Part shown: piece after piece, positions 16,943 to 24,530 of the stretch
How positions within the stretch are numbered: position 1 is the first letter of the stretch
Layout of the letters: every line of letters begins with the position of its first letter
Source: an uncultured Peptococcaceae bacterium
Lineage (GTDB): Bacteria; Bacillota; Desulfotomaculia; Desulfotomaculales; Desulfocucumaceae
Direction of reading: 5' to 3'
Assembly: GCA_958417755.1 (NCBI GenBank)
Contig: CATZDY010000026.1
Location: 1-31,906 of the forward strand
Length of the DNA: 31,906 bases
Notes under the pieces: generated by a model
What the model saw: only the letters and a program-made list of their open reading frames with translations
What the model was told of the DNA's origin: nothing
Database searches by the model: none
Program-made: the position numbers and the translations under genes

Positions 16943-17378
16943 CAAAATGTTCAGTCTTAGGTATTTTTTCAAAAATAGTGCGTTGCTTAAAAGCTCTCCC
17001 TTCTGGTGTTTGGGGCAAAAGATCAGCAATAAGAATAACAGGAAGATGCAGCATGTATGAAGAAAAATACATAAAGAAATGTCATACATTGCTGAAAAAG
17101 CCAAAAATTATTCTAAATTAATATCAGGCCCCCTGTCCAACAGAAAGGGCCATGGATTGTCAGTTCCCAAGCTAAATGGTGGCAAGGGATAATCCCAGCC
17201 TAAAAGTCCTGTAAGAAGGTTTGCAAAGAAAAAATCCTTGGTATTGCCTTTTTAGGCGTCTGGGTCTTGGGTCTTCGATGCGGGTACTTGATAGGATTGG
17301 AGAATGGCCCTAGCGAAGGGATGGTTTTCTTGGGGTGAATTTTCCCCAAAAGCTATCCAAACACAGGAGGAATGAGCT
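16943..17378 (+). other. 436-base stretch between Cys-rich peptide genes, no firm gene
   Basis: Several tiny frames occur. ATG 16952 gives 37 residues without a ribosome binding site, and ATG 17054 gives 22 residues (MYEEKYIKKCHTLLKK...) after AGGAAG; neither is convincing. A stem TTGGGG (17330-17335)/CCCCAA (17344-17349) lies just upstream of the AGGAGG used by the next small ORF and could affect its translation. Some of this stretch may be the remains of another peptide gene. Confidence 0.4.
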
Positions 17379-17546
17379 GTGAACAAAACAAGAAAACAAG
17401 GCATACATAGAGAAAATCCATTGTTTGCCATCAAGAGGCTGGCAAGGGATGAGGGGGGCATTCCTTGGACCAGCAAAGGTTGCCAATATAACCAGGGGGG
17501 TTTGCCAAGAAAGTCCCAGGCATTCCCTTGGGGTGGTGGACTGTAG
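17379..17546 (+). CDS. Putative 55-aa peptide with GTG start, coupled to Cys-rich peptide 2
   Basis: AGGAGG (17365-17370) lies exactly eight bases before GTG 17379, and the frame runs 55 codons to TAG at 17544-17546, one base before the ATG of the next peptide. That arrangement is what translational coupling looks like. The product is basic at the N-terminus (M-N-K-T-R-K-Q), has a short helix-like piece ending IKRLARDEGG (residues 18-27), then a Trp-, Gly- and Pro-containing tail with one Cys (Cys35) and ends FPWGGGL. Residues 18-27 loosely resemble a double-glycine leader end, which would leave a 28-residue core. No homologue is recognised. The alternative is that the open frame is chance and the AGGAGG serves nothing; the GTG start and unusual composition leave real doubt. 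Confidence 0.4.
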   Translation: MNKTRKQGIHRENPLFAIKRLARDEGGIPWTSKGCQYNQGGLPRKSQAFPWGGGL

Positions 17547-17547
17547 A

Positions 17548-17823
17548 ATGAAAAAACGCAAAGACTTACCAAAACCCCTGGAACTGACGGAAGAGGAGAT
17601 GCTGCTGGTGGCCGGGGGGGTTACAAAACAAGCTGCGGGCCGGTGCGAAACATATGTTTGTGCTTCCTGCGGAGCTACCCCTTTTGGAGCAGACTATGGT
17701 CCAGATGGCACATGTCTTCGTATCCAGGTGCGTCATGCTCCGGAATGTTTGGCCTTGCGCGGCTTTGAAACCTCCCATTGTGGAAACTGTGCTTATCATC
17801 ACGATGGTTATTGCGCCCGTTAA
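17548..17823 (+). CDS. Cys-rich small protein 2 (91 aa) with double-glycine leader; likely substrate of the NHLP-type exporter
   Basis: The leader of 24 residues (starting MKKRKDLPKP, ending ELTEEEMLLVAGG) has the acidic/hydrophobic spacing and final Gly-Gly expected by a C39 peptidase. The 67-residue remainder holds eight Cys: C-x4-C-x2-C-GATP, a fourth after 14 residues, H-x3-C (five), C-x2-C ten residues on, and a last Cys two residues from the end. Six of these match Cys-rich protein 1 in spacing. ATG 17548 is chosen because the leader begins there; the same frame stays open upstream to 17425 but without leader-like sequence. GGTGGTGG lies 8-16 bases upstream, inside the preceding small ORF. 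No maturation enzyme is nearby, so the Cys may form disulfides or bind metal (two C-x2-C knuckles plus H-x3-C suggest zinc). Function (bacteriocin, signal, metal carrier) is unknown. Confidence 0.82.
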   Translation: MKKRKDLPKPLELTEEEMLLVAGGVTKQAAGRCETYVCASCGATPFGADYGPDGTCLRIQVRHAPECLALRGFETSHCGNCAYHHDGYCAR

Positions 17824-17921
17824 TGTGAGCAACCCCTTAAGGCTAGGGGCTTTGGGGAAAACGGTAACCCCCTTGATGATGGCCTAAAAACAACCAAAAG
17901 CAGAAAAGGAGAGAACTTACC

Positions 17922-18221
17922 ATGCAAATTCAAAAGACCCGTACCGAAGCATGTCTGACCCTGGCCTTAGAGGGCAGGTTGGATACCATGACCGCGCCCC
18001 AGCTGGAAAGTCAGTTGCAGGAATCCCTAGCTGACGTCACAGAACTAATCCTTGATTTTCAGGATTTGGAATACCTTTCTTCCGCAGGATTACGGGTTTT
18101 GTTGGTAGCCCAGAAGCAAATGAGCAAGCAGGGACATATGGTGGTACGCCATGTGAATGATGCCATTATGGAGGTATTAGAAATTACAGGTTTTGTGGAT
18201 ATTCTGACCATTGAAGCATAA
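17922..18221 (+). CDS. STAS-domain anti-sigma factor antagonist (RsbV/SpoIIAA-like)
   Basis: AAGGAGAG (17906-17913) precedes ATG 17922 by eight bases. The 99-residue protein is a single STAS domain: L-A-L-E-G-R-L-D-T near 14-22, LILDFQDLEYLSSAGLRVLL at 42-61 and a C-terminal helix. Ser54 in the YLSSAGL motif is the expected phosphorylation site. In known systems the unphosphorylated form binds the kinase/anti-sigma protein and frees its target; the kinase phosphorylates this Ser and a PP2C phosphatase removes it. Both partners are present here: the HATPase protein begins 124 bases downstream and the PP2C gene lies at 22253. The gene sits 98 bases after Cys-rich peptide 2 with no clear terminator, so read-through from the peptide locus is possible. 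Confidence 0.93.
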   Translation: MQIQKTRTEACLTLALEGRLDTMTAPQLESQLQESLADVTELILDFQDLEYLSSAGLRVLLVAQKQMSKQGHMVVRHVNDAIMEVLEITGFVDILTIEA

Positions 18222-18305
18222 TCCCTTGGAACCATGGATCAACATACAAAGAGCCAACCGTTAAGACTTGGAGAAATGGATATGAAGGAAGAAAGGGGTG
18301 GCCTA

Positions 18306-18317
18306 AATCCATGGATT
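18306..18317. repeat. 12-base palindrome AATCCATGGATT upstream of the HATPase gene
   Basis: A perfect palindrome lying in the 124-base gap between the STAS and HATPase genes, 13 bases before the AGGAGG of the latter. It could be a binding site or a small RNA structure, or chance. Confidence 0.2.
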
Positions 18318-18345
18318 AAACTTTGCACAAAGGAGGAGAAAACAC

Positions 18346-18801
18346 ATGCCTGGGGACAATACATCCTTAACCCAGGGGGAGGATTGGGGGATTACCCTGC
18401 CTGCCACAATAGAAAACACCCAAGGGGTGCAGGATTTTCTCGAGCAAGCCCTTAGGCGCGTGAATTGTCCCGGGCGAGAGCGTACCCGGATTTTGATTGC
18501 TGCGGAAGAAATTTTTGTGAACATTGCCCGGTATGCCTATGCCCCGGCCACAGGGGAGGCAGCGGTTAGGTTGGAGCATTTACAACATCCCAAAGGCGCA
18601 CGCATTACCTTTGAGGACAGGGGGATTGCCTTTAACCCTTTATCCATGGCAGAGCCGGCTCCTTTGCACTCTGTGGAAGAAGCGCCCATTGGCGGGTTGG
18701 GCATCTTGTTGGTGAAGCGCACCATGGACGATGTTTCCTATTGTTACGAAACAGGTAGGAATATCCTGCGCATCACCAAATTTTTTGGGAATGAGGCCTA
18801 A
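18346..18801 (+). CDS. HATPase anti-sigma-type serine kinase (RsbW/SpoIIAB-like)
   Basis: AGGAGG (18331-18336) lies nine bases before ATG 18346. The 151-residue protein carries the GHKL ATP-binding fold: N-box AAEEIFVNIARYAY with the Mg-binding Asn, G1 box FEDRGIAFNPL and G2 box GGLGILLVK. In partner switching this kind of protein phosphorylates the STAS antagonist and holds its own target inactive. The usual target is an alternative sigma factor, but none is encoded nearby, so the output could be a distant sigma factor or a non-sigma partner such as a transporter or enzyme. The gene overlaps the next frame by 11 bases if ATG 18791 is used there, consistent with one operon. Confidence 0.93.
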   Translation: MPGDNTSLTQGEDWGITLPATIENTQGVQDFLEQALRRVNCPGRERTRILIAAEEIFVNIARYAYAPATGEAAVRLEHLQHPKGARITFEDRGIAFNPLSMAEPAPLHSVEEAPIGGLGILLVKRTMDDVSYCYETGRNILRITKFFGNEA

Positions 18802-19690
18802 GGGGATGCAGTTGTTGCCAATTGCCTTGGCTATGCAAAGCACAATCGAAGAAATCCGGTACGCATGCGGGCACGATCTTTCCTCCCATTCCTTTGGTTC
18901 TCTTTATTTGTGGCAGGAGGAAATGGGCCTTTCCATTCTTTTAAAAAGGGACTGGTTTGCCGTGCGTTGTCGCTGGAAAGGTCCCAATGCCTGGTTATTT
19001 CCCTGTGGGTGTACCAAAAAGACCGCCCGTTTTATCGCGAGTCGTGTTCATAAACCGGATTTTCGGCTTTGTTATATGCGGGAAAAAGACGTGGCTTTCT
19101 TACAACAGGAATTTCCCGGTTGGTTTCAGATGAAAAAGGATCGGGATTCTTCTGAATACTGCTATGACCAACAGGAGCTAAGGGAGCTGCCTGGGGGAAA
19201 ATTTGCCAAGCTTAGGGCCAAACGCAATCGCTTCAAGCGTACCCATGACAACCTAAGGGTAGAGCCCTTGGATGCTGCCAATCTATACCGGGCAAAGGAG
19301 ATCGCTACCATATGGAAATCTTTCTGCCCCCAAAGGCCAAAGGTTGGTTTTGATGACCTGGGGGTTATGGCCAAAGCCTTTGCTCATATGGAACCATTAG
19401 GACTTTCGGGGGTGTTGATCCAAGTGGATGGGATTGATGTGTCCTTTGCCCTGGGCTTTCCCTTGAGTCAAAACACCTTTGACCTTTGTTTGTTAAAATC
19501 CGCCCGCCGGGAAACAGGTTTGGAATTGTTTCTTTGGGAGGCTCTGCTAGGCATGCTGCCAAAGCAATATTGCTATATCAACACAGAAGAAGACTTGGGG
19601 ATTTTGGGTTTGCGGGAGCATAAGCAGGAGCTGAAACCAGCCTTTTTACAGGAACTGTGGGAAGGAAGTGTCGCTTTGCATGCAAGATAA
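18791..19690 (+). CDS. DUF2156 (phosphatidylglycerol lysyltransferase C-terminal-like, GNAT-fold) protein
   Basis: The sequence shows the DUF2156 hallmarks: LPGGKFAKLRAKRNRFKRTH (about residues 135-155) and near the end CYINTEEDLGILGLREHK followed by KPAFLQELW. This double-GNAT-like domain is the catalytic part of lysyl/alanyl-phosphatidylglycerol synthases, which use aminoacyl-tRNA; stand-alone copies without the membrane domain are common in Clostridia and their substrate is unknown. The start is uncertain. ATG 18791 overlaps the upstream gene by 11 bases but has little ribosome binding site. AAGGGG (18800-18805) is best placed for TTG 18812, and ATG 18833 is also possible. About 290-299 residues is normal for the family. 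Its place inside the partner-switching cassette suggests membrane or envelope modification as an output, but that is inference. Confidence 0.85.
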   Translation: MRPKGMQLLPIALAMQSTIEEIRYACGHDLSSHSFGSLYLWQEEMGLSILLKRDWFAVRCRWKGPNAWLFPCGCTKKTARFIASRVHKPDFRLCYMREKDVAFLQQEFPGWFQMKKDRDSSEYCYDQQELRELPGGKFAKLRAKRNRFKRTHDNLRVEPLDAANLYRAKEIATIWKSFCPQRPKVGFDDLGVMAKAFAHMEPLGLSGVLIQVDGIDVSFALGFPLSQNTFDLCLLKSARRETGLELFLWEALLGMLPKQYCYINTEEDLGILGLREHKQELKPAFLQELWEGSVALHAR

Positions 19691-21410
19691 TTACAACACT
19701 GGCATGTTTAGGCGCTTTTTGTTTCCTTCCTTGGTTTCCATCGCTGGCCTGGCCCTGGGAAACATTGTGGATGCTTTGGTGGTGGGGGTGAAAATGGGGG
19801 AAATCGGGTTGGCAGCCATCAGCCTGGCTTGCCCCATTTTCATGGCTTTTAATGTATTTGATGTGGGGCTGGGGTTAGGGGCTTCTACCCGTTGCGCCCA
19901 GCTCATGGGAGAAGGCCGGGCCAAGGCAGCTGTGCAGCATTTTAACCGCATGCTGGGTGCCACCTTGCTCATTGGCTGTATCTTTGCCCTGGGGGGGCTG
20001 GTGGGACTTCAGGGGATTATCCGGGCCTTGGGTGCCTCGCCGGAGCAGGTTCGCCTGTGGGAAATGAGCTGTACCTATGCCCGGATTGTGCTGCTTACTG
20101 CGCCCTTGACCTTTGCCAATATCTATTTCTATTATTTGGTGCGCTGCGATAACAACCCCCGGCTTGCTGGAGCGGGTTTTTTGGCGGGCAATTTGGTGGA
20201 TGTGAGCCTCAATGTATTGTTTGTGCTGCAAATGGATATGGGCATTGCCGGAGCAGCTTGGGCCACGGTGATTGGTCAAGGGGTATCCCTAGGGGTGTAT
20301 ATGCCTCATTTTTTTACCCCAGGACATATCCTGCGTTTTAAGGCCTGGGCTTGGGATGCAGGGGATATGGCCCAAAGTTTTCGCCTGGGTTTTGCCTCTT
20401 CCTCTCAATATATATACAAAGGCCTGTTTTGGCTCATGGCCAACAATATTTTGATGCGTTTGAGCGGAGAAACCGGGGTGGCAGTGTTTGATGTGGTGAT
20501 GAATGTTGCCTGCCTTGCCATGATTGCCTTTGAAGGGGTGACCGGCGCCTTACAACCCTTGGTCAGCACCTTTTACGGGGAGAGGGATGGGGCTTCTGTC
20601 AAGGGCATTTGGCAGCTGTCTTTGCGCTGGGGTTTAATCCTGGGGATCCCCATATTGGCTTTGATCACCGGGTATGCTGAAGCATTGTGCCGAATATTTG
20701 GCTTAACGGATCCTGCCAGTGTGGGTTTAGGGGCCACAGCCATCCGCCTGTATTGTGCTGGCGCAATTTTTGCTGGTATCAGCACCTTGGCTGCTTGTTA
20801 CGACCAGTCCACAGGCATGGCCAGACGGGCGGCATTGCTCAACTTGGCCCGGGGATTTTTGCTGCCAATGCCTTTGCTATTGTTGCTGTCCTTTTGGGGG
20901 GCTGCCCAGGTATTTTTGTTGTTTCCCGTCACCGAGCTTTTGTGCTGCTTGCTCTGGGTTATTGTTGCCTTCCTTGCCAAAGGAAATCAGCGCCTGGGCA
21001 TTGACCGGGAGCGGATTTACCAAAGGGTAATCAGCAACCGGGAGGAGGGCATTGGGGGGCTGGCTGCTGAAGTGGAGACTTTTTGCCAGCATTGGGGAGC
21101 TGATGCCCGGCAGCAGTATTATACCATGATGGTGGTGGAAGAAGTGGTGTGTGTGATTTGGGAACAAGCCCTGCACCCTGAGCAGGGGGAAAGCATTCAT
21201 CTTACGCTGATTGCTGATGAGGATCATACCTTTCAGCTGCATATCCGGGACAATGCCCGGGACTTTAATCCCTTTGCCATACAGACCGCAAGGCTAAGCA
21301 ATGAGGACAGTCCCACCGAGGGCTTGGGGATGCTGTTGGTAAAAAACAAGGCCCAGGAGTTTTTATATCAACGCCGAGAGGGCTTTAATACTTTAACCAT
21401 AAGGGTGTAA
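19680..21410 (+). CDS. MATE-family transporter fused to a C-terminal HATPase domain
   Basis: About residues 1-435 form a MATE multidrug/metabolite antiporter (about 12 hydrophobic segments; FRRFLFPSLVSIAGLALGNIVDALVVG at the start, given in pieces by the family as the first helix). About 450-576 form an RsbW-like ATP-binding domain with RDNARDFNPF (G1) and EGLGMLLVK (G2). In the N-box the Mg-binding Asn is missing: VVEEVVCVIW has Val where the RsbW-like neighbour has Asn, so ATP hydrolysis or kinase activity is doubtful. ATG 19680 is preferred over GTG 19668 because GAAGGAAG (19661-19668) then has usable spacing; it overlaps the DUF2156 gene by 11 bases. The fusion suggests transport gated by the STAS antagonist of the same operon. 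The transported substrate is unknown. Confidence 0.9.
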   Translation: MQDNYNTGMFRRFLFPSLVSIAGLALGNIVDALVVGVKMGEIGLAAISLACPIFMAFNVFDVGLGLGASTRCAQLMGEGRAKAAVQHFNRMLGATLLIGCIFALGGLVGLQGIIRALGASPEQVRLWEMSCTYARIVLLTAPLTFANIYFYYLVRCDNNPRLAGAGFLAGNLVDVSLNVLFVLQMDMGIAGAAWATVIGQGVSLGVYMPHFFTPGHILRFKAWAWDAGDMAQSFRLGFASSSQYIYKGLFWLMANNILMRLSGETGVAVFDVVMNVACLAMIAFEGVTGALQPLVSTFYGERDGASVKGIWQLSLRWGLILGIPILALITGYAEALCRIFGLTDPASVGLGATAIRLYCAGAIFAGISTLAACYDQSTGMARRAALLNLARGFLLPMPLLLLLSFWGAAQVFLLFPVTELLCCLLWVIVAFLAKGNQRLGIDRERIYQRVISNREEGIGGLAAEVETFCQHWGADARQQYYTMMVVEEVVCVIWEQALHPEQGESIHLTLIADEDHTFQLHIRDNARDFNPFAIQTARLSNEDSPTEGLGMLLVKNKAQEFLYQRREGFNTLTIRV

Positions 21411-21414
21411 ACCA

Positions 21415-22242
21415 ATGATTACAGTGGCTGGACCGGAAAAAATTGCATCTTTACAAACTTTGTGGCAGGAGTGTTTTGGGGATAGCAAAGACTATATTCG
21501 CTTTTTTTTCAAAAACCGTTTTGACGCTTGCATCCCTTTGGTGTATGAGCGCCACGGCGTGCTGCTGGGGGCTGTTTATTTGTTCCCCACCCAAATTTGC
21601 GACCTTGGGGGGAACTTGCGCCCTGCTTGGTATGGCTATGCAGGGGGGGTGCAGGAGTCATTTCGGCGCCAAGGGGTCATCACTGCTTTGTTGCAGTTTA
21701 GTGGGGAACTGGCGGCCCGAAAACAACAGCCTTTTTTCTTTAGCCCAGCCAATGATCGGGTGGCCGGCTATTTCCTGGGCCTGGGGATAAAACCTTTGTA
21801 TTGGCTGAAGAGAGCTGTGCTAAGGCCGGAAAACCCGGGTTCCCCAGTATCCCTAGAACCCCTGGATGCCCCAACATACCTCAAATTGCGGAACACCAGG
21901 TTTAAGGCCCCGGGCTATGTGCAATGGGACCAGGAGGCCCTGACCTATACTTTGGCTGAAAACGCCTTTTGCGGTGGCTTTGCATCCTTGGTATGCATAG
22001 GCAACACGACATATGGCGCCCTGGGGCGGATGGAAAAACAGGAGCTTTTGCTGCAGGAAACCACAGCCCCCGAGCACGCGGTGGGCCAGGTGGCCGGCGC
22101 CCTGGGGGCTGCCTATGGGGCCCAAAGGGTGACGGCCTTGTTACCAGCCCATAGCCCCTTGTCCGGTAAACTTCAGATGGTGGGCATGGGCTTGGGGATG
22201 GAGCCCTATCCCAACGGATACTTCAACCTTTATTGGGACTAG
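21415..22242 (+). CDS. GNAT-family acetyltransferase (two-domain, Eis-like)
   Basis: ATG 21415 lies four bases after the stop of the MATE fusion, with AAGGGTG (21400-21406) eight bases upstream. The N-terminal half has a GNAT core: GAVYLFP strand, then AGGVQESFRRQGVITALLQF (about 82-100) with the R-R-Q-G-V acetyl-CoA loop, and FFFSPANDRVAGYFLGLG. The C-terminal half (about 150-275) is a second, less conserved unit, as in Eis-like GNATs. Substrate unknown. It is tightly packed between the transporter-HATPase fusion and the PP2C gene, so it belongs to the same transcription unit. Confidence 0.85.
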   Translation: MITVAGPEKIASLQTLWQECFGDSKDYIRFFFKNRFDACIPLVYERHGVLLGAVYLFPTQICDLGGNLRPAWYGYAGGVQESFRRQGVITALLQFSGELAARKQQPFFFSPANDRVAGYFLGLGIKPLYWLKRAVLRPENPGSPVSLEPLDAPTYLKLRNTRFKAPGYVQWDQEALTYTLAENAFCGGFASLVCIGNTTYGALGRMEKQELLLQETTAPEHAVGQVAGALGAAYGAQRVTALLPAHSPLSGKLQMVGMGLGMEPYPNGYFNLYWD

Positions 22243-22252
22243 GAGGGTACGG

Positions 22253-23836
22253 ATGAATATAGGCTTGTCTTTGAGAACCAAAACCCTGGCCCTGGTGATT
22301 GTCATTGTGCTGCTTTTAAGTGCCACGGTGATTACCATCAGCTATGGCGTGTATACCAGGACCATGGATGAACATTACCGCAACATTGCCTCCAACATTG
22401 CCAAAACAGCAGCTTCCCAGATGGACGGGGACCGCATGGCCTGGTATGCTAAAACCCTACAAAAGGACGAGGCCTACGACCAGATGCTGGAAATCCTGTA
22501 TGATATCAAGGACAACAATGACGTTACCTTTTTATATGTGCAGCAAGTGCGCCCGGACGGGGCCACCTATCTCATGGACGCGGATGATGTGGAAACAGCT
22601 TGTCCCCTGGGGCAGACCGATCCCCTGGCCCCGGCAACCTATCAATATTTGGACCATCTGGAGGACGGCGTTCCCCCCATCATCACCCATTCGGAATATG
22701 GCTGGCTTTGTACTGCTGGGGAGCCTATTTTCGATTCCTCTGGCACTGTGGTGGCCTTGGCCTGTGTTGATCTTTCCATGGATGAAATCATGGCGGACCG
22801 CCAGCATTTTCTAGGGATGTTGATCCTTAGCATGGTGCTGGCCATTTTGGCTGCCACTGTTCTTTTTGCTGTTTTGACTGAAAGGGGTGTTGTGGCGCCC
22901 ATCAATGAGCTGGCTGCCGCAGCCAGCGCCTTTGTGGAAGAAAAGGACAGGGATAAGACGGAAGGAGAATCTGCCATCACCCGGCTGCGCATTCACACAG
23001 GGGATGAAATTGAAAGCCTGGCCCGGGCAATTCAAAAAATGGAAATTGATATCAACCAATACATTCAAAATTTGACCCTTGTGACAGCGGAAAAGGAGCG
23101 CATTAGTACAGAGCTCCATGTAGCCACCCAAATCCAAGCCAGCATGTTGCCTTGTATCTTTCCACCCTATCCAGACCGGCCGGAGTTTGATATTTTCGCC
23201 TCCATGGATCCTGCCAAAGAGGTAGGAGGAGATTTTTATGATTTCTTCCTCATTGATGCCGATCATTTGGCCGTGGCTGTGGCGGACGTATCAGGCAAAG
23301 GGGTGCCTGCGGCGCTGTTTATGGTAATCACCAAAACCCTGCTGAAAAACCACATGCAATCCGGATGTACCCCAGCCCAAGCCTTTACAGAGGTGAACCG
23401 GCAGCTTTGTGAAAACAATGAAGCCGGGATGTTTGTCACCGCTTGGTTGGGGGTTTTAGAAATATCCACCAAAATCTTAACCTTTGCCAATGCTGGACAC
23501 AATCCGCCCCTTTGGGGCAAAGCTGAAGAACCCTTTGCCTATCTTCGCTCCCGTCCGGGATTGGTGCTGGGAGGCATGGAGGGGATGCAATACAAAGAAA
23601 ACACCTTGCAGCTGGGGGCAGGGGATGTGTTGTACCTTTATACTGACGGTGTGACGGAAGCAGCGAATCCACAAAATGAAATGTTCGGCGAAGCACGGCT
23701 GTTGGACGCAGTCAATGCCAACCTAAACAAAGCTCCCAGGGATCTGTTGCTCCAGGTGAAAGAACAGGTGGCCCTATTCTCCCTGGGCGTGCCCCAATTC
23801 GACGACATCACCATGTTGGCCTTAAAGCTGAGATAA
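22253..23836 (+). CDS. Membrane sensor PP2C-type serine phosphatase (SpoIIE/RsbU-like)
   Basis: AGGAGG (22241-22246) precedes ATG 22253 by six bases. Order: membrane helix about 10-32, extracellular Cache-like sensor about 33-188, membrane helix about 190-212, HAMP plus linker helix about 213-300 and PP2C domain about 305-527. Phosphatase motifs are intact: KEVGGDFYDFF, VADVSGKGVPAALFM, NAGHNPPL, LYTDGVTEA and FDDITMLAL, with the metal-binding Asp residues present. It should dephosphorylate the STAS protein (17922) in response to an outside signal and so switch the RsbW-like kinase. It is the last gene of the cassette; a 135-base gap follows. No clear terminator is seen, only a weak AGCCC/GGGCT stem. 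Confidence 0.95.
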   Translation: MNIGLSLRTKTLALVIVIVLLLSATVITISYGVYTRTMDEHYRNIASNIAKTAASQMDGDRMAWYAKTLQKDEAYDQMLEILYDIKDNNDVTFLYVQQVRPDGATYLMDADDVETACPLGQTDPLAPATYQYLDHLEDGVPPIITHSEYGWLCTAGEPIFDSSGTVVALACVDLSMDEIMADRQHFLGMLILSMVLAILAATVLFAVLTERGVVAPINELAAAASAFVEEKDRDKTEGESAITRLRIHTGDEIESLARAIQKMEIDINQYIQNLTLVTAEKERISTELHVATQIQASMLPCIFPPYPDRPEFDIFASMDPAKEVGGDFYDFFLIDADHLAVAVADVSGKGVPAALFMVITKTLLKNHMQSGCTPAQAFTEVNRQLCENNEAGMFVTAWLGVLEISTKILTFANAGHNPPLWGKAEEPFAYLRSRPGLVLGGMEGMQYKENTLQLGAGDVLYLYTDGVTEAANPQNEMFGEARLLDAVNANLNKAPRDLLLQVKEQVALFSLGVPQFDDITMLALKLR

Positions 23837-23970
23837 ACCTCTTTTTTCTGTCCCAATATCTGGAATGCTTAGCCCCCAAAACTGTAAAAGAGGCGGGCTC
23901 GGGGGGTGGGATTCGGGCGGATACATAGGAGAAATTGCTGCTTGCTGAGAGCATCAAAGGAGGGCGTGGT

Positions 23971-24530
23971 ATGGAGTTCGGGTATTGAAGTATTTTTTGA
24001 CAGTAGCACGGGAGGAAAACATCACGCGGGCAGCAGAAATGCTGCACATTACCCAACCCACTTTGAGCCGGCAACTAACCTTGCTGGAGGAGGAGCTGGG
24101 GATTCAGCTTTTTGTGCGTGGAAAACGCAAGACCACACTGACATTGTTGCTTCGTCGTCGGGCGGAGCAAATCGTGGAACTCTCAGAAATCACAAAGCAG
24201 GAATTGGGAGGGCCTACCCAGGAATTGAGCGGCGTGATTTCCATTGGTAGCGCTGAATCTGCTGCCGCAGCGCAGGTGCTTCTGGAACTGATGAAGCACT
24301 TTTGCCCGCAATATCCCAAGGTTCAGTTTGATTTGCTGTCTGGCAATGCCCAGCAAATCAAAGAACGGCTGGACAAGGGGCTTATTGACATTGGCCTGCT
24401 AATCGAGCCGGTAAACTTGGAGAACTACGACTTTATCCGTTTGCCTCAGCTTGAACGGTGGGGACTTCTGATGCGCAAAGATGACCCCTTGGCAGCAAAG
24501 GAGTATCTAAAGATATACTTTATTTCTTAG
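23971..24530 (+). pseudogene. Broken LysR-family regulator gene
   Basis: The frame from TTG 23985 reads KYFLTVAREENITRAAEMLH, a typical LysR helix-turn-helix. The natural start, ATG 23971 after AAAGGAGG, is out of frame by one base: inserting one base in ATGGAGTTCGGG restores MEFRVLKYFL. Further on, LFVRGKRKTTLT runs straight into LLLRRRAEQI, lacking the three or so residues (such as E-E-G) usually found there. The frame ends at 24530 after about 185 residues, where family members are about 290, so the effector domain is cut off in the middle. The last bases overlap the 3' end of a GNAT gene on the other strand, whose arrival may have removed the rest. An intact start by TTG cannot be fully excluded, but the protein would still be truncated. 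Confidence 0.8.

Noticed and set aside
16765..17121. 118-codon plus-strand frame overlapping Cys-rich protein 1
   Set aside because: It lies in a shifted frame over a gene whose Cys spacing is conserved with its paralogue, and has no own ribosome binding site.
18234..18455. 73-codon plus-strand frame between the STAS and HATPase genes
   Set aside because: It overlaps the well-supported HATPase start by over 100 bases and has no good ribosome binding site.
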